DNA of 64,000 bases, taken from Loxodes magnus (taxonomy: Eukaryota; Ciliophora; Karyorelictea; Loxodida; Loxodidae). Where the stretch lies: contig CAMPDV010000304.1 of assembly GCA_946699065.1 (NCBI GenBank), positions 306,748 through 370,747 on the forward strand, in the 5' to 3' direction. The notes beneath the pieces are model-generated. The model saw only the letters and a list, made by a program, of their open reading frames with translations. It ran no database searches and was not told the origin of the DNA. Shown here piece after piece: positions 24,122 to 36,298 of the stretch (position 1 is the first letter of the stretch; each line of letters begins with the position of its first letter). The position numbers and the translations under genes are program-made.

Positions 24122-24610
24122 CTAATCTACACTTCCCGATACGATGAACTCTGAATCACTGGATATAGCCACAGATAATACATAATGTGTGTGACCACTC
24201 ATGGTCTTACAGGTACCTGTCTTGACGTCCCATAGTCTCACCGTATAATCTACACTTCCCGATACGATGAACTCTGAATCACTGGATATAGCCACAGATA
24301 ATACACAACTAGTGTGACCACTCATGGTCTTACAGGTACCTGTCTTGACGTCCCATAGTCTCACCGTCTTATCATAACTACCCGATACTATGAACTCTGA
24401 ATCACTGGATATAGCCACAGCATATACACAACTAGTGTGACCACTCATGGTCTTACAGGTACCTATCTTGACGTCCCATAGTCTCACCGTATAATCTAAA
24501 CTTCCCGATACGATGAACTCGGAATCACTGGATATAGCCACAGCATATACATAACTAGTGTGACCACTCATGGTCTTACAGGTACCTGTCTTGACGTCCC
24601 ATAGTCTCAC
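24122..24610 (-). CDS. Open WD40 segment, 4 blades (162 aa)
   Basis: Blade order is SY/L-D-Y, SC/Y-D-K (K-I-G), SC/V-D-Y and HY/V-D before TAG. Its last three blades correspond to 25721-26086 in the right copy of the 13-unit block. Confidence 0.48.
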   Translation of the reverse strand: MRLWDVKTGTCKTMSGHTSYVYAVAISSDSEFIVSGSLDYTVRLWDVKIGTCKTMSGHTSCVYAVAISSDSEFIVSGSYDKTVRLWDVKTGTCKTMSGHTSCVLSVAISSDSEFIVSGSVDYTVRLWDVKTGTCKTMSGHTHYVLSVAISSDSEFIVSGSVD

Positions 24611-24844
24611 CGTCTAATCTACACTTCCCGATACTATGAACTCTGAATCACTGGATATAGCCACAGATAATACATAATGTGTGTGACCACTCATGATCTT
24701 ACAGGTACCTGTCTTGACGTCCCATAGTCTCACCGTATAATCTGCACTTCCCGATACGATGAACTCTGAATCACTGGATATAGCCACAGCATATACAACA
24801 TTATTGTGACCACTCATGTTCTTACAGGTACCTGTCTTGACGTC

Positions 24845-24847
24845 CTA
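24845..24847 (-). other. Invariant blade Trp codon changed to TAG
   Basis: The conserved W of R-L-W-D is TAG here (plus strand cctatag instead of cccatag). It is the only Trp-site TAG I noticed. It breaks the frame under the standard code and would replace a structural Trp if TAG were sense. The matching unit in the left copy, 1599 bp away, keeps TGG. Confidence 0.9.
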
Positions 24848-24913
24848 TAGTCTCACCGTCTAATCTACACTTCCCGATACGATGAACTCTGAATCACTAG
24901 ATATAGCCAAAGA

Positions 24914-24916
24914 TCA
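24914..24916 (-). other. In-frame TGA inside a blade
   Basis: TGA at codon 25 follows S-H-V, with plus strand agatcatacatgac. It lies in the same damaged stretch as the Trp to TAG change at 24845-24847, so this unit carries at least two disabling changes. It is also unusual for a GGA to AGA-side silent change (aatcactaga) and an aaag change nearby. Confidence 0.9.
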
Positions 24917-25282
24917 TACATGACTAGTGTGACCACTCATGGTCTTACAGGTACCTATCTTGACGTCCCATAGTCTCACCGTATTATCTCCACTTCCCGA
25001 TACGATGAACTCTGAATCACTGGATATAGCCACAGATAATACACAACTAGTGTGACCACTCATGGTCTTACAGGTACCTGTCTTGACGTCCCATAGTCTC
25101 ACCGTCTAATCTGCACTTCCCGATACGATGAACTCTGAATCACTGGATATAGCCACAGATAATACACAACTAGTGTGACCACTCATGGTCTTACAGGTAC
25201 CTGTCTTGACGTCCCATAGTCTCACCGTATTATCTGCACTTCCCGATACGATGAACTCTGAATCACTGGATATAGCCACAGA

Positions 25283-25285
25283 TCA
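25283..25285 (-). other. In-frame TGA, copy of the one at 23684
   Basis: TGA at codon 25 after S-Y-V lies exactly 1599 bp from 23684-23686. The stop was therefore duplicated with the 13-unit block. Confidence 0.9.
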
Positions 25286-25720
25286 TACATAACTAGTGTG
25301 ACCACTCATGGTCTTACAGGTACCTGTCTTGACGTCCCATAGTCTCACCGTATTATCTGCACTTCCCGATACGATGAACTCTGAATCACTGGATATAGCC
25401 ACAGATAATACACAACTAGTGTGACCACTCATGGTCTTACAGGTACCTGTCTTGACGTCCCATAGTCTCACCGTCTTATCTCTACTTCCCGATACGATGA
25501 ACTCTGAATCACTGGATATAGCCACAGCATATACACAACTAGTGTGACCACTCATGGTCTTACAGGTACCTATCTTGACGTCCCATAGTCTCACCGTCTA
25601 ATCTGCACTTCCCAATACGATGAACTCTGAATCACTGGATATAGCCACAGCATATACATAACTAGTGTGACCACTCATGGTCTTACAGGTACCTGTCTTG
25701 ACGTCCCATAGTCTCACCGT

Positions 25721-27442
25721 CTAATCTACACTTCCCGATACGATGAACTCTGAATCACTGGATATAGCCACAGATAATACATAATGTGTGTGACCACTCA
25801 TGGTCTTACAGGTACCTGTCTTGACGTCCCATAGTCTCACCGTATAATCTACACTTCCCGATACGATGAACTCTGAATCACTGGATATAGCCACAGATAA
25901 TACACAACTAGTGTGACCACTCATGGTCTTACAGGTACCTGTCTTGACGTCCCATAGTCTCACCGTCTTATCATAACTACCCGATACTATGAACTCTGAA
26001 TCACTGGATATAGCCACAGATAATACATAACTAGTGTGACCACTCATGGTCTTACAGGTACCTGTCTTGACGTCCCATAGTCTCACCGTCTAATCTACAC
26101 TTCCCGATACGATGAACTCTGAATCACTGGATATAGCCACAGATAATACATAATGTGTGTGACCACTCATGGTCTTACAGGTACCTGTCTTGACGTCCCA
26201 TAGTCTCACCGTCTTATCTCTACTTCCCGATACGATGAACTCTGAATCACTGGATATAACCACAGCATATACATAATGTGTGTGACCACTCATGGTCTTA
26301 CAGGTACCTGTCTTGACGTCCCATAGTCTCACCGTATAATCTAAACTTCCCGATACGATGAACTCTGAATCACTGGATATAGCCACAGATAATACATAAT
26401 GTGTGTGACCACTCATGGTCTTACAGGTACCTGTCTTGACGTCCCATAGTCTCACCGTATAATCTACACTTCCCGATACGATGAACTCTGAATCACTGGA
26501 TATAACCACAGCATATACATAATGTGTATGACCACTCATGGTCTTACAGGTACCTGTCTTGACGTCCCATAGTCTCACCGTCTAATCTACACTTCCCGAT
26601 ACGATGAACTCTGAATCACTGGATATAGCCACAGATAATACATAATGTGTGTGACCACTCATGGTCTTACAGGTACCTGTCTTGACGTCCCATAGTCTCA
26701 CCGTATAATCTACACTTCCCGATACGATGAACTCTGAATCACTGGATATAGCCACAGATAATACACAACTAGTGTGACCACTCATGGTCTTACAGGTACC
26801 TGTCTTGACGTCCCATAGTCTCACCGTCTTATCATAACTACCCGATACTATGAACTCTGAATCACTGGATATAGCCACAGATAATACATAACTAGTGTGA
26901 CCACTCATGGTCTTACAGGTACCTGTCTTGACGTCCCATAGTCTCACCGTCTAATCTACACTTCCCGATACGATGAACTCTGAATCACTGGATATAGCCA
27001 CAGATAATACATAATGTGTGTGACCACTCATGGTCTTACAGGTACCTGTCTTGACGTCCCATAGTCTCACCGTCTTATCTCTACTTCCCGATACGATGAA
27101 CTCTGAATCACTGGATATAACCACAGCATATACATAATGTGTGTGACCACTCATGGTCTTACAGGTACCTGTCTTGACGTCCCATAGTCTCACCGTATAA
27201 TCTAAACTTCCCGATACGATGAACTCTGAATCACTGGATATAGCCACAGATAATACATAATGTGTGTGACCACTCATGGTCTTACAGGTACCTGTCTTGA
27301 CGTCCCATAGTCTCACCGTATAATCATAACTTCCCGATACGATGAACTCTGAATCACTGGATATAACCACAGCATATACATAATGTGTATGACCACTCAT
27401 GGTCTTACAGGTACCTGTCTTGACGTCCCATAGTCTCACCGT
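25721..27442 (-). repeat. 861-bp (7-unit) tandem duplication
   Basis: 25721-26581 and 26582-27442 are tandem copies. The 121-aa segments at 25721-26086 and 26582-26947 translate identically. The following L-D-Y and R-D-K blades match at the same offset. Confidence 0.78.
26090..26578 (-). CDS. Open WD40 segment, 4 blades (162 aa)
   Basis: Blade order is HY/V-D-Y, HY/L-D-Y, HY/R-D-K and HY/V-D before TAG. Every blade here is the HY type, unusual uniformity at residues 22-23. Residues 25-26 alternate between Tyr-Ala and Leu-Ser. Confidence 0.48.
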   Translation of the reverse strand: MRLWDVKTGTCKTMSGHTHYVYAVVISSDSEFIVSGSVDYTVRLWDVKTGTCKTMSGHTHYVLSVAISSDSEFIVSGSLDYTVRLWDVKTGTCKTMSGHTHYVYAVVISSDSEFIVSGSRDKTVRLWDVKTGTCKTMSGHTHYVLSVAISSDSEFIVSGSVD

Positions 27443-27562
27443 ATAATCATAACTTCCCGATACGATGAACTCTGAATCACTGGATATAGCCACAGCATAT
27501 ACACAACTAGTGTGACCACTCATGGTCTTACAGGTACCTGTCTTGACGTACCATAGTCTCAC
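26951..27562 (-). CDS. Open WD40 segment, 5 blades (203 aa)
   Basis: Blade order is SC/Y-D-Y, HY/Y-D-Y, HY/L-D-Y, HY/R-D-K and HY/V-D before TAG. The first blade reads W-Y-V-K, replacing the Asp of the W-D dipeptide, a change I saw only here. Its last three blades repeat those of 26090-26578. Confidence 0.5.
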   Translation of the reverse strand: MRLWYVKTGTCKTMSGHTSCVYAVAISSDSEFIVSGSYDYTVRLWDVKTGTCKTMSGHTHYVYAVVISSDSEFIVSGSYDYTVRLWDVKTGTCKTMSGHTHYVLSVAISSDSEFIVSGSLDYTVRLWDVKTGTCKTMSGHTHYVYAVVISSDSEFIVSGSRDKTVRLWDVKTGTCKTMSGHTHYVLSVAISSDSEFIVSGSVD

Positions 27563-29656
27563 CGTCTAATCTACACTTCCCGATACGATGAACTCTGAAT
27601 CACTGGATATAGCCACAGATAATACATAATGTGTGTGACCACTCATGGTCTTACAGGTACCTGTCTTGACGTCCCATAGTCTCACCGTCTAATCTACACT
27701 TCCCAATACGATGAACTCTGAATCACTGGATATAGCCACAGCATATACACAACTAGTGTGACCACTCATGGTCTTACAGGTACCTGTCTTGACGTTCCAT
27801 AGTCTCACCGTCTAATCTACACTTCCCGATACGATGAACTCTGAATCACTGGATATAGCCACAGATAATACATAACTAGTGTGACCACTCATGGTCTTAC
27901 AGGTACCTGTCTTGACGTCCCATAGTCTCACCGTCTAATCTACACTTCCCGATACGATGAACTCTGAATCACTGGATATAGCCACAGATAATACATAATG
28001 TGTGTGACCACTCATGGTCTTACAGGTACCTGTCTTGACGTCCCATAGTCTCACCGTCTTATCTCTACTTCCCGATACGATGAACTCTGAATCACTGGAT
28101 ATAACCACAGCATATACATAATGTGTGTGACCACTCATGGTCTTACAGGTACCTGTCTTGACGTCCCATAGTCTCACCGTATAATCATAACTTCCCGATA
28201 CGATGAACTCTGAATCACTGGATATAGCCACAGCATATACATAATGTGTGTGACCACTCATGGTCTTACAGGTACCTGTCTTGACGTCCCATAGTCTCAC
28301 CGTCTAATCTACACTTCCCGATACGATGAACTCTGAATCACTGGATATAACCACAGCATATACATAATGTGTATGACCACTCATGGTCTTACAGGTACCT
28401 GTCTTGACGTCCCATAGTCTCACCGTATAATCTACACTTCCCGATACGATGAACTCTGAATCACTGGATATAGCCACAGCATATACATAACTAGTGTGAC
28501 CACTCATGGTCTTACAGGTACCTGTCTTGACGTCCCATAGTCTCACCGTCTAATCATAACTTCCCGATACGATGAACTCGGAATCACTGGATATAGCCAC
28601 AGCATATACATGACTAGAGTGACAACTCATGGTCTTACAGGTACCTGTCTTGACGTCCCATAGTCTCACCGTCTAATCTACACTTCCCGATACGATGAAC
28701 TCTGAATCACTGGATATAGCCACAGATAATACACAACTAGTGTGACCACTCATGGTCTTACAGGTACCTGTCTTGACATCCCATAGTCTCACCGTCTTAT
28801 CATAACTACCCGATACGATGAACTCTGAATCACTGGATATAACCACAGAATATACAGAACCTGTGTGACCACTCATGGTCTTACAGGTACCTGTCTTGAC
28901 GTCCCATAGTCTCACCGTCTAATCATAACTTCCCGATACGATGAACTCTGAATCACTGGATATAGCCACAGATAATACATAACTAGTGTGACCACTCATG
29001 GTCTTACAGGTACCTGTCTTGACGTCCCATAGTCTCACCGTCTAATCTACACTTCCCGATACGATGAACTCTGAATCACTGGATATAGCCACAGATAATA
29101 CATAATGTGTGTGACCACTCATGGTCTTACAGGTACCTGTCTTGACGTCCCATAGTCTCACCGTATTATCATAACTTCCCGATACGATGAACTCTGAATC
29201 ACTGGATATAGCCACATATAATACACAACTAGTGTGACCACTCATGGTCTTACAGGTACCTGTCTTGACGTCCCATAGTCTCACCGTCTAATCTACACTT
29301 CCCGATACGATGAACTCTGAATCACTGGATATAGCCACAGCATATACATAATGTGTATGACCACTCATGGTCTTACAGGTACCTGTCTTGACGTCCCATA
29401 GTCTCACCGTCTTATCTCTACTTCCCGATACGATGAACTCTGAATCACTGGATATAACCACAGCATATACATAATGTGTGTGAACACTCATGGTCTTACA
29501 GGTACCTATCTTGACGTCCCATAGTCTCACCGTCTAATCTGCACTTCCCAATACGATGAACTCTGAATCACTGGATATAGCCACAGCATATACATAAATA
29601 GTGTGACCACTCATGGTCTTACAGGTACCTGTCTTGACGTCCCATAGTCTCACCGT
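27563..29656 (-). repeat. Array region of 2- and 3-blade segments; GSVYSV subtype
   Basis: Open segments are 27935-28300, 28304-28546, 28673-28915, 29042-29284 and 29288-29530. 27563-27934 is three consecutive TAG units. 28673-28915 contains the rare G-S-V-Y-S-V-V blade and an S-C-H variant follows at 28616-28630. Both recur together at 31625-31867, 2952 bp (24 units) away. Confidence 0.78.
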
Positions 29657-30268
29657 CTAATCTACACTTCCCGATACGATGAACTCTGAATCACTGGATA
29701 TAGCCACAGATAATACATAATGTGTGTGACCACTCATGGTCTTACAGGTACCTGTCTTGACGTCCCATAGTCTCACCGTATAATCTACACTTCCCGATAC
29801 GATGAACTCTGAATCACTGGATATAGCCACAGATAATACACAACTAGTGTGACCACTCATGGTCTTACAGGTACCTGTCTTGACGTCCCATAGTCTCACC
29901 GTCTTATCATAACTACCCGATACTATGAACTCTGAATCACTGGATATAGCCACAGATAATACATAACTAGTGTGACCACTCATGGTCTTACAGGTACCTG
30001 TCTTGACGTCCCATAGTCTCACCGTATAATCATAACTTCCCGATACGATGAACTCTGAATCACTGGATATAACCACAGCATATACATAATGTGTGTGACC
30101 ACTCATGGTCTTACAGGTACCTGTCTTGACGTCCCATAGTCTCACCGTATAATCTACACTTCCCGATACGATGAACTCTGAATCACTGGATATAGCCACA
30201 GCATATACATAACTAGTGTGACCACTCATGGTATTACAGGTACCTGTCTTGACGTCCCATAGTCTCAC
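29657..30268 (-). CDS. Open WD40 segment, 5 blades (203 aa)
   Basis: Blade order is SY/V-D-Y, HY/Y-D-Y, SY/Y-D-K, SC/V-D-Y and HY/V-D before TAG. The first blade has C-N-T-M for C-K-T-M. It is bounded by codon-2 TAGs on both sides. Confidence 0.5.
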   Translation of the reverse strand: MRLWDVKTGTCNTMSGHTSYVYAVAISSDSEFIVSGSVDYTVRLWDVKTGTCKTMSGHTHYVYAVVISSDSEFIVSGSYDYTVRLWDVKTGTCKTMSGHTSYVLSVAISSDSEFIVSGSYDKTVRLWDVKTGTCKTMSGHTSCVLSVAISSDSEFIVSGSVDYTVRLWDVKTGTCKTMSGHTHYVLSVAISSDSEFIVSGSVD

Positions 30269-30271
30269 CGT

Positions 30272-30760
30272 CTAATCTACACTTCCCGATACGATGAACT
30301 CTGAATCACTGGATATAGCCACAGATAATACACAACTAGTGTGACCACTCATGGTCTTACAGGTACCTGTCTTGACGTCCCATAGTCTCACCGTCTTATC
30401 ATAACTACCCGATACTATGAACTCTGAATCACTGGATATAGCCACAGATAATACATAATGTGTGTGACCACTCATGGTCTTACAGGTACCTGTCTTGACG
30501 TCCCATAGTCTCACCGTATAATCATAACTTCCCGATACGATGAACTCTGAATCACTGGATATAACCAAAGCATATACATAATGTGTATGACCACTCATGG
30601 TCTTACAGGTACCTGTCTTGACGTCCCATAGTCTCACCGTATAATCTACACTTCCCGATACGATGAACTCTGAATCACTGGATATAGCCACAGATAATAC
30701 ACAACTAGTGTGACCACTCATGGTCTTACAGGTACCTGTCTTGACGTCCCATAGTCTCAC
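30272..30760 (-). CDS. Open WD40 segment, 4 blades (162 aa)
   Basis: Blade order is SC/V-D-Y, HY/Y-D-Y with A-L-V, HY/Y-D-K and SC/V-D before TAG. The A-L-V blade (GTG to TTG) is also found at 2351-2716. 30764-31129 to its right is three lone TAG units. Confidence 0.48.
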   Translation of the reverse strand: MRLWDVKTGTCKTMSGHTSCVLSVAISSDSEFIVSGSVDYTVRLWDVKTGTCKTMSGHTHYVYALVISSDSEFIVSGSYDYTVRLWDVKTGTCKTMSGHTHYVLSVAISSDSEFIVSGSYDKTVRLWDVKTGTCKTMSGHTSCVLSVAISSDSEFIVSGSVD

Positions 30761-32662
30761 CGTCTAATCTGCACTTCCCGATACGATGAACTCTGAATCA
30801 CTGGATATAGCCACAGATAATACACAACTAGTGTGACCACTCATGGTCTTACAGGTACCTGTCTTGACGTCCCATAGTCTCACCGTCTAATCTACACTTC
30901 CCGATACGATGAACTCTGAATCACTGGATATAGCCACAGATAATACACAACTAGTGTGACCACTCATGGTCTTACAGGTACCTGTCTTGACGTCCCATAG
31001 TCTCACCGTCTAATCTACACTTCCCGATACGATGAACTCTGAATCACTGGATATAGCCACAGCATATACATAATGTGTGTGACCACTCATGGTCTTACAG
31101 GTACCTGTCTTGACGTCCCATAGTCTCACCGTCTAATCTACACTTCCCGATACGATGAACTCTGAATCACTGGATATAGCCACAGATAATACACAACTAG
31201 TGTGACCACTCATGGTCTTACAGGTACCTGTCTTGACGTCCCATAGTCTCACCGTCTTATCTCTACTTCCCGATACGATGAACTCGGAATCACTGGATAT
31301 AGCCACAGATAATACATAATGTGTGTGAACACTCATGGTCTTACAGGTACCTGTCTTGACGTCCCATAGTCTCACCGTATTATCTCCACTTCCCGATACG
31401 ATGAACTCTGAATCACTGGATATAGCCTCAGATAATACATAATGTGTGTGAACACTCATGGTCTTACAGGTACCTGTCTTGACGTTCCATAGTCTCACCG
31501 TCTAATCTGCACTTCCCGATACGATGAACTCGGAATCACTGGATATAGCCACAGCATATACATGACTAGAGTGACAACTCATGGTCTTACAGGTACCTGT
31601 CTTGACGTCCCATAGTCTCACCGTCTAATCTACACTTCCCGATACGATGAACTCTGAATCACTGGATATAGCCACAGATAATACACAACTAGTGTGACCA
31701 CTCATGGTCTTACAGGTACCTGTCTTGACATCCCATAGTCTCACCGTCTTATCATAACTACCCGATACGATGAACTCTGAATCACTGGATATAACCACAG
31801 AATATACAGAACCTGTGTGACCACTCATGGTCTTACAGGTACCTGTCTTGACGTCCCATAGTCTCACCGTCTAATCTGCACTTCCCGATACGATGAACTC
31901 GGAATCACTGGATATAACCACAGCACATACATAACAAGTGTGACCACTCATGGTCTTACAGGTACCTGTCTTGACGTCCCATAGTCTCACCGTTTTATCA
32001 TTACTTCCCAATACGATGAACTCTGAATCACTGGATATAGCCACAGATAATACACAACTAGTGTGACCACTCATGGTCTTACAGGTACCTGTCTTGACGT
32101 CCCATAGTCTCACCGTATTATCATAACTTCCCGATACGATGAACTCTGAATCACTGGATATAGCCTCAGATAATACACAACTAGTGTGACCACTCATGGT
32201 CTTACAGGTACCTGTCTTGACGTCCCATAGTCTCACCGTCTAATCTACACTTCCCGATACGATGAACTCTGAATCACTGGATATAGCCTCAGATAATACA
32301 TAATGTGTGTGACCACTCATGGTCTTACAGGTACCTATCTTGACGTCCCATAGTCTCACCGTCTTATCTCTACTTCCCGATACGATGAACTCTGAATCAC
32401 TGGATATAACCACAGCATATACATAATGTGTGTGACCACTCATGGTCTTACAGGTACCTGTCTTGACGTCCCATAGTCTCACCGTATAATCTAAACTTCC
32501 CGATACGATGAACTCTGAATCACTGGATATAGCCACAGCATATACATAATGTGTGTGACCACTCATGGTCTTACAGGTACCTGTCTTGACGTCCCATAGT
32601 CTCACCGTCTAATCTGCACTTCCCGATACGATGAACTCGGAATCACTGGATATAGCCACAGA

Positions 32663-32665
32663 TCA
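32663..32665 (-). other. In-frame TGA inside a blade
   Basis: Codon 25 is TGA (plus strand gatcatac), the same change as at 23684 and 25283 but in a different block. This implies spread by local conversion, dispersed duplication or recurrent mutation. Confidence 0.88.
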
Positions 32666-33865
32666 TACATAACTAGTGTGACCACTCATGGTCTTACAGG
32701 TACCTGTCTTGACGTCCCATAGTCTCACCGTCTAATCTGCACTTCCCAATACGATGAACTCTGAATCACTGGATATAGCCACAGATAATACACAACTAGT
32801 GTGACCACTCATGGTCTTACAGGTACCTGTCTTGACGTCCCATAGTCTCACCGTCTTATCATAACTACCCGATACTATGAACTCTGAATCACTGGATATA
32901 GCCACAGCATATACATAATGTGTGTGACCACTCATGGTCTTACAGGTACCTGTCTTGACGTCCCATAGTCTCACCGTCTAATCTACACTTCCCGATACGA
33001 TGAACTCTGAATCACTGGATATAGCCTCAGATAATACATAATGTGTGTGAACACTCATGGTCTTACAGGTACCTATCTTGACGTCCCATAGTCTCACCGT
33101 CTAATCTGCACTTCCCAATACGATGAACTCTGAATCACTGGATATAGCCACAGATAATACACAACTAGTGTGACCACTCATGGTCTTACAGGTACCTATC
33201 TTGACGTCCCATAGTCTCACCGTCTAATCTGCACTTCCCGATACTATGAACTCTGAATCACTGGATATAACCACAGAATATACAGAACCTGTGTGACCAC
33301 TCATGGTCTTACAGGTACCTGTCTTGACGTCCCATAGTCTCACCGTCTAATCTGCACTTCCCGATACGATGAACTCGGAATCACTGGATATAACCACAGA
33401 TAATACACAACTAGTGTGACCACTCATGGTCTTACAGGTACCTGTCTTGACGTCCCATAGTCTCACCGTATAATCTCTACTTCCCGATACGATGAACTCG
33501 GAATCACTGGATATAGCCACAGATAATACACAACTAGTGTGACCACTCATGGTCTTACAGGTACCTATCTTGACGTCCCATAGTCTCACCGTCTAATCTG
33601 CACTTCCCGATACTATGAACTCTGAATCACTGGATATAACCACAGATGATACATAACTAGTGTGACCACTCATGGTCTTACAGGTACCTGTCTTGACGTC
33701 CCATAGTCTCACCGTCTAATCTGCACTTCCCGATACGATGAACTCGGAATCACTGGATATAACCACAGCACATACATAACAAGTGTGACCACTCATGGTC
33801 TTACAGGTACCTGTCTTGACGTCCCATAGTCTCACCGTTTTATCATTACTTCCCAATACGATGAA

Positions 33866-33868
33866 CTA
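33866..33868 (-). other. Conserved Glu codon changed to TAG
   Basis: In S-D-S-E-F the GAG codon is TAG (plus strand gaactatgaat for gaactctgaat). It stops the frame away from the usual codon-2 position. The same change is at 35342-35344. Confidence 0.92.
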
Positions 33869-35341
33869 TGAATCACTGGATATAGCCACAGCATATACAT
33901 AATGTGTGTGACCACTCATGGTCTTACAGGTACCTGTCTTGACGTCCCATAGTCTCACCGTCTTATCTACACTTCCCGATACGATGAACTCTGAATCACT
34001 GGATATAGCCACAGATAATACACAACTAGTGTGACCACTCATGGTCTTACAGGTACCTGTCTTGACGTCCCATAGTCTCACCGTCTAATCTACACTTCCC
34101 GATACGATGAACTCTGAATCACTGGATATAGCCACAGATAATACACAACTAGTGTGACCACTCATGGTCTTACAGGTACCTGTCTTGACGTCCCATAGTC
34201 TCACCGTCTAATCTACACTTCCCGATACGATGAACTCTGAATCACTGGATATAGCCACAGATAATACATAATGTGTGTGACCACTCATGGTCTTACAGGT
34301 ACCTGTCTTGACGTCCCATAGTCTCACCGTCTTATCTCTACTTCCCGATACGATGAACTCTGAATCACTGGATATAACCACAGCATATACATAATGTGTA
34401 TGACCACTCATGGTCTTACAGGTACCTGTCTTGACGTCCCATAGTCTCACCGTCTAATCATAACTTCCCGATACGATGAACTCGGAATCACTGGATATAG
34501 CCACAGATAATACACAACTAGTGTGACCACTCATGGTCTTACAGGTACCTGTCTTGACGTTCCATAGTCTCACCGTCTAATCTACACTTCCCGATACGAT
34601 GAACTCTGAATCACTGGATATAGCCACAGATAATACATAATGTGTGTGACCACTCATGGTCTTACAGGTACCTATCTTGACGTCCCATAGTCTCACCGTC
34701 TAATCTGCACTTCCCAATACGATGAACTCTGAATCACTGGATATAGCCACAGATAATACACAACTAGTGTGACCACTCATGGTCTTACAGGTACCTGTCT
34801 TGACGTCCCATAGTCTCACCGTATAATCTCTACTTCCCGATACGATGAACTCTGAATCACTGGATATAGCCACAGATAATACACAACTAGTGTGACCACT
34901 CATGGTCTTACAGGTACCTGTCTTGACGTCCCATAGTCTCACCGTCTAATCTACACTTCCCGATACGATGAACTCTGAATCACTGGATATAGCCACAGAT
35001 AATACATAATGTGTGTGACCACTCATGGTCTTACAGGTACCTATCTTGACGTCCCATAGTCTCACCGTCTAATCTGCACTTCCCAATACGATGAACTCTG
35101 AATCACTGGATATAGCCACAGATAATACACAACTAGTGTGACCACTCATGGTCTTACAGGTACCTGTCTTGACGTTCCATAGTCTCACCGTCTAATCATA
35201 ACTGCCCGATACGATGAACTCTGAATCACTGGATATAGCCACAGCATATACACAACTAGTGTGACCACTCATGGTCTTACAGGTACCTATCTTGACGTCC
35301 CATAGTCTCACCGTCTAATCTGCACTTCCCAATACGATGAA

Positions 35342-35344
35342 CTA
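35342..35344 (-). other. Conserved Glu codon changed to TAG (second copy)
   Basis: Identical to the change at 33866-33868 and located 1476 bp (12 units) from it. A single origin followed by duplication is the simplest reading, although the surrounding blades differ in part. Confidence 0.92.
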
Positions 35345-36298
35345 TGAATCACTGGATATAGCCACAGCATATACATAATGTGTGTGACCACTCATGGTCT
35401 TACAGGTACCTATCTTGACGTCCCATAGTTTCACCGTATTATCATAACTTCCCGATACGATGAACTCTGAATCACTGGATATAGCCACAGATAATACACA
35501 ACTAGTGTGACCACTCATGGTCTTACAGGTACCTGTCTTGACGTCCCATAGTCTCACCGTCTAATCTACACTTCCCGATACGATGAACTCTGAATCACTG
35601 GATATAGCCACAGATAATACATAATGTGTGTGACCACTCATGGTCTTACAGGTACCTGTCTTGACGTCCCATAGTCTCACCGTATAATCTCTACTTCCCG
35701 ATACGATGAACTCTGAATCACTGGATATAACCACAGCATATACATAATGTGTATGACCACTCATGGTCTTACAGGTACCTGTCTTGACGTCCCATAGTCT
35801 CACCGTCTAATCATAACTTCCCGATACGATGAACTCGGAATCACTGGATATAGCCACAGATAATACACAACTAGTGTGACCACTCATGGTCTTACAGGTA
35901 CCTGTCTTGACGTTCCATAGTCTCACCGTCTAATCTACACTTCCCGATACGATGAACTCTGAATCACTGGATATAGCCACAGATAATACATAATGTGTGT
36001 GACCACTCATGGTCTTACAGGTACCTATCTTGACGTCCCATAGTCTCACCGTCTAATCTGCACTTCCCAATACGATGAACTCTGAATCACTGGATATAGC
36101 CACAGATAATACACAACTAGTGTGACCACTCATGGTCTTACAGGTACCTGTCTTGACGTCCCATAGTCTCACCGTCTAATCTACACTTCCCGATACGATG
36201 AACTCTGAATCACTGGATATAGCCTCAGATAATACACAACTAGTGTGACCACTCATGGTCTTACAGGTACCTGTCTTGACGTCCCATAGTCTCACCGT

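Larger units (their letters stand above)
23015..26014 (-). repeat. 1599-bp (13-unit) block duplication
   Basis: About 23015-24415 recurs at about 24614-26014, offset 1599 bp. Shared rare marks are the S-G-H-N-N blade, the TGA codon (23684 and 25283) and the silent GGT change giving aactacccg. Two units differ between the copies near 23260 and 24860-24980, where the right copy has a TGG to TAG change and an extra TGA. Confidence 0.75.
30761..36298 (-). repeat. Array region, mostly 2-3-blade segments, TAG-rich
   Basis: Open segments are 31133-31498, 31625-31867, 31871-32236, 32240-32605, 32732-32974, 33347-33589, 33866-34081, 34208-34450, 34700-34942, 35342-35557 and 35561-35803. Several gaps hold two to four consecutive TAG units. 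About 34080-34810 recurs at about 35433-36163 (offset 1353 bp, 11 units). It includes a TGA at 32663-32665 and two GAG to TAG changes listed separately. Confidence 0.78.
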
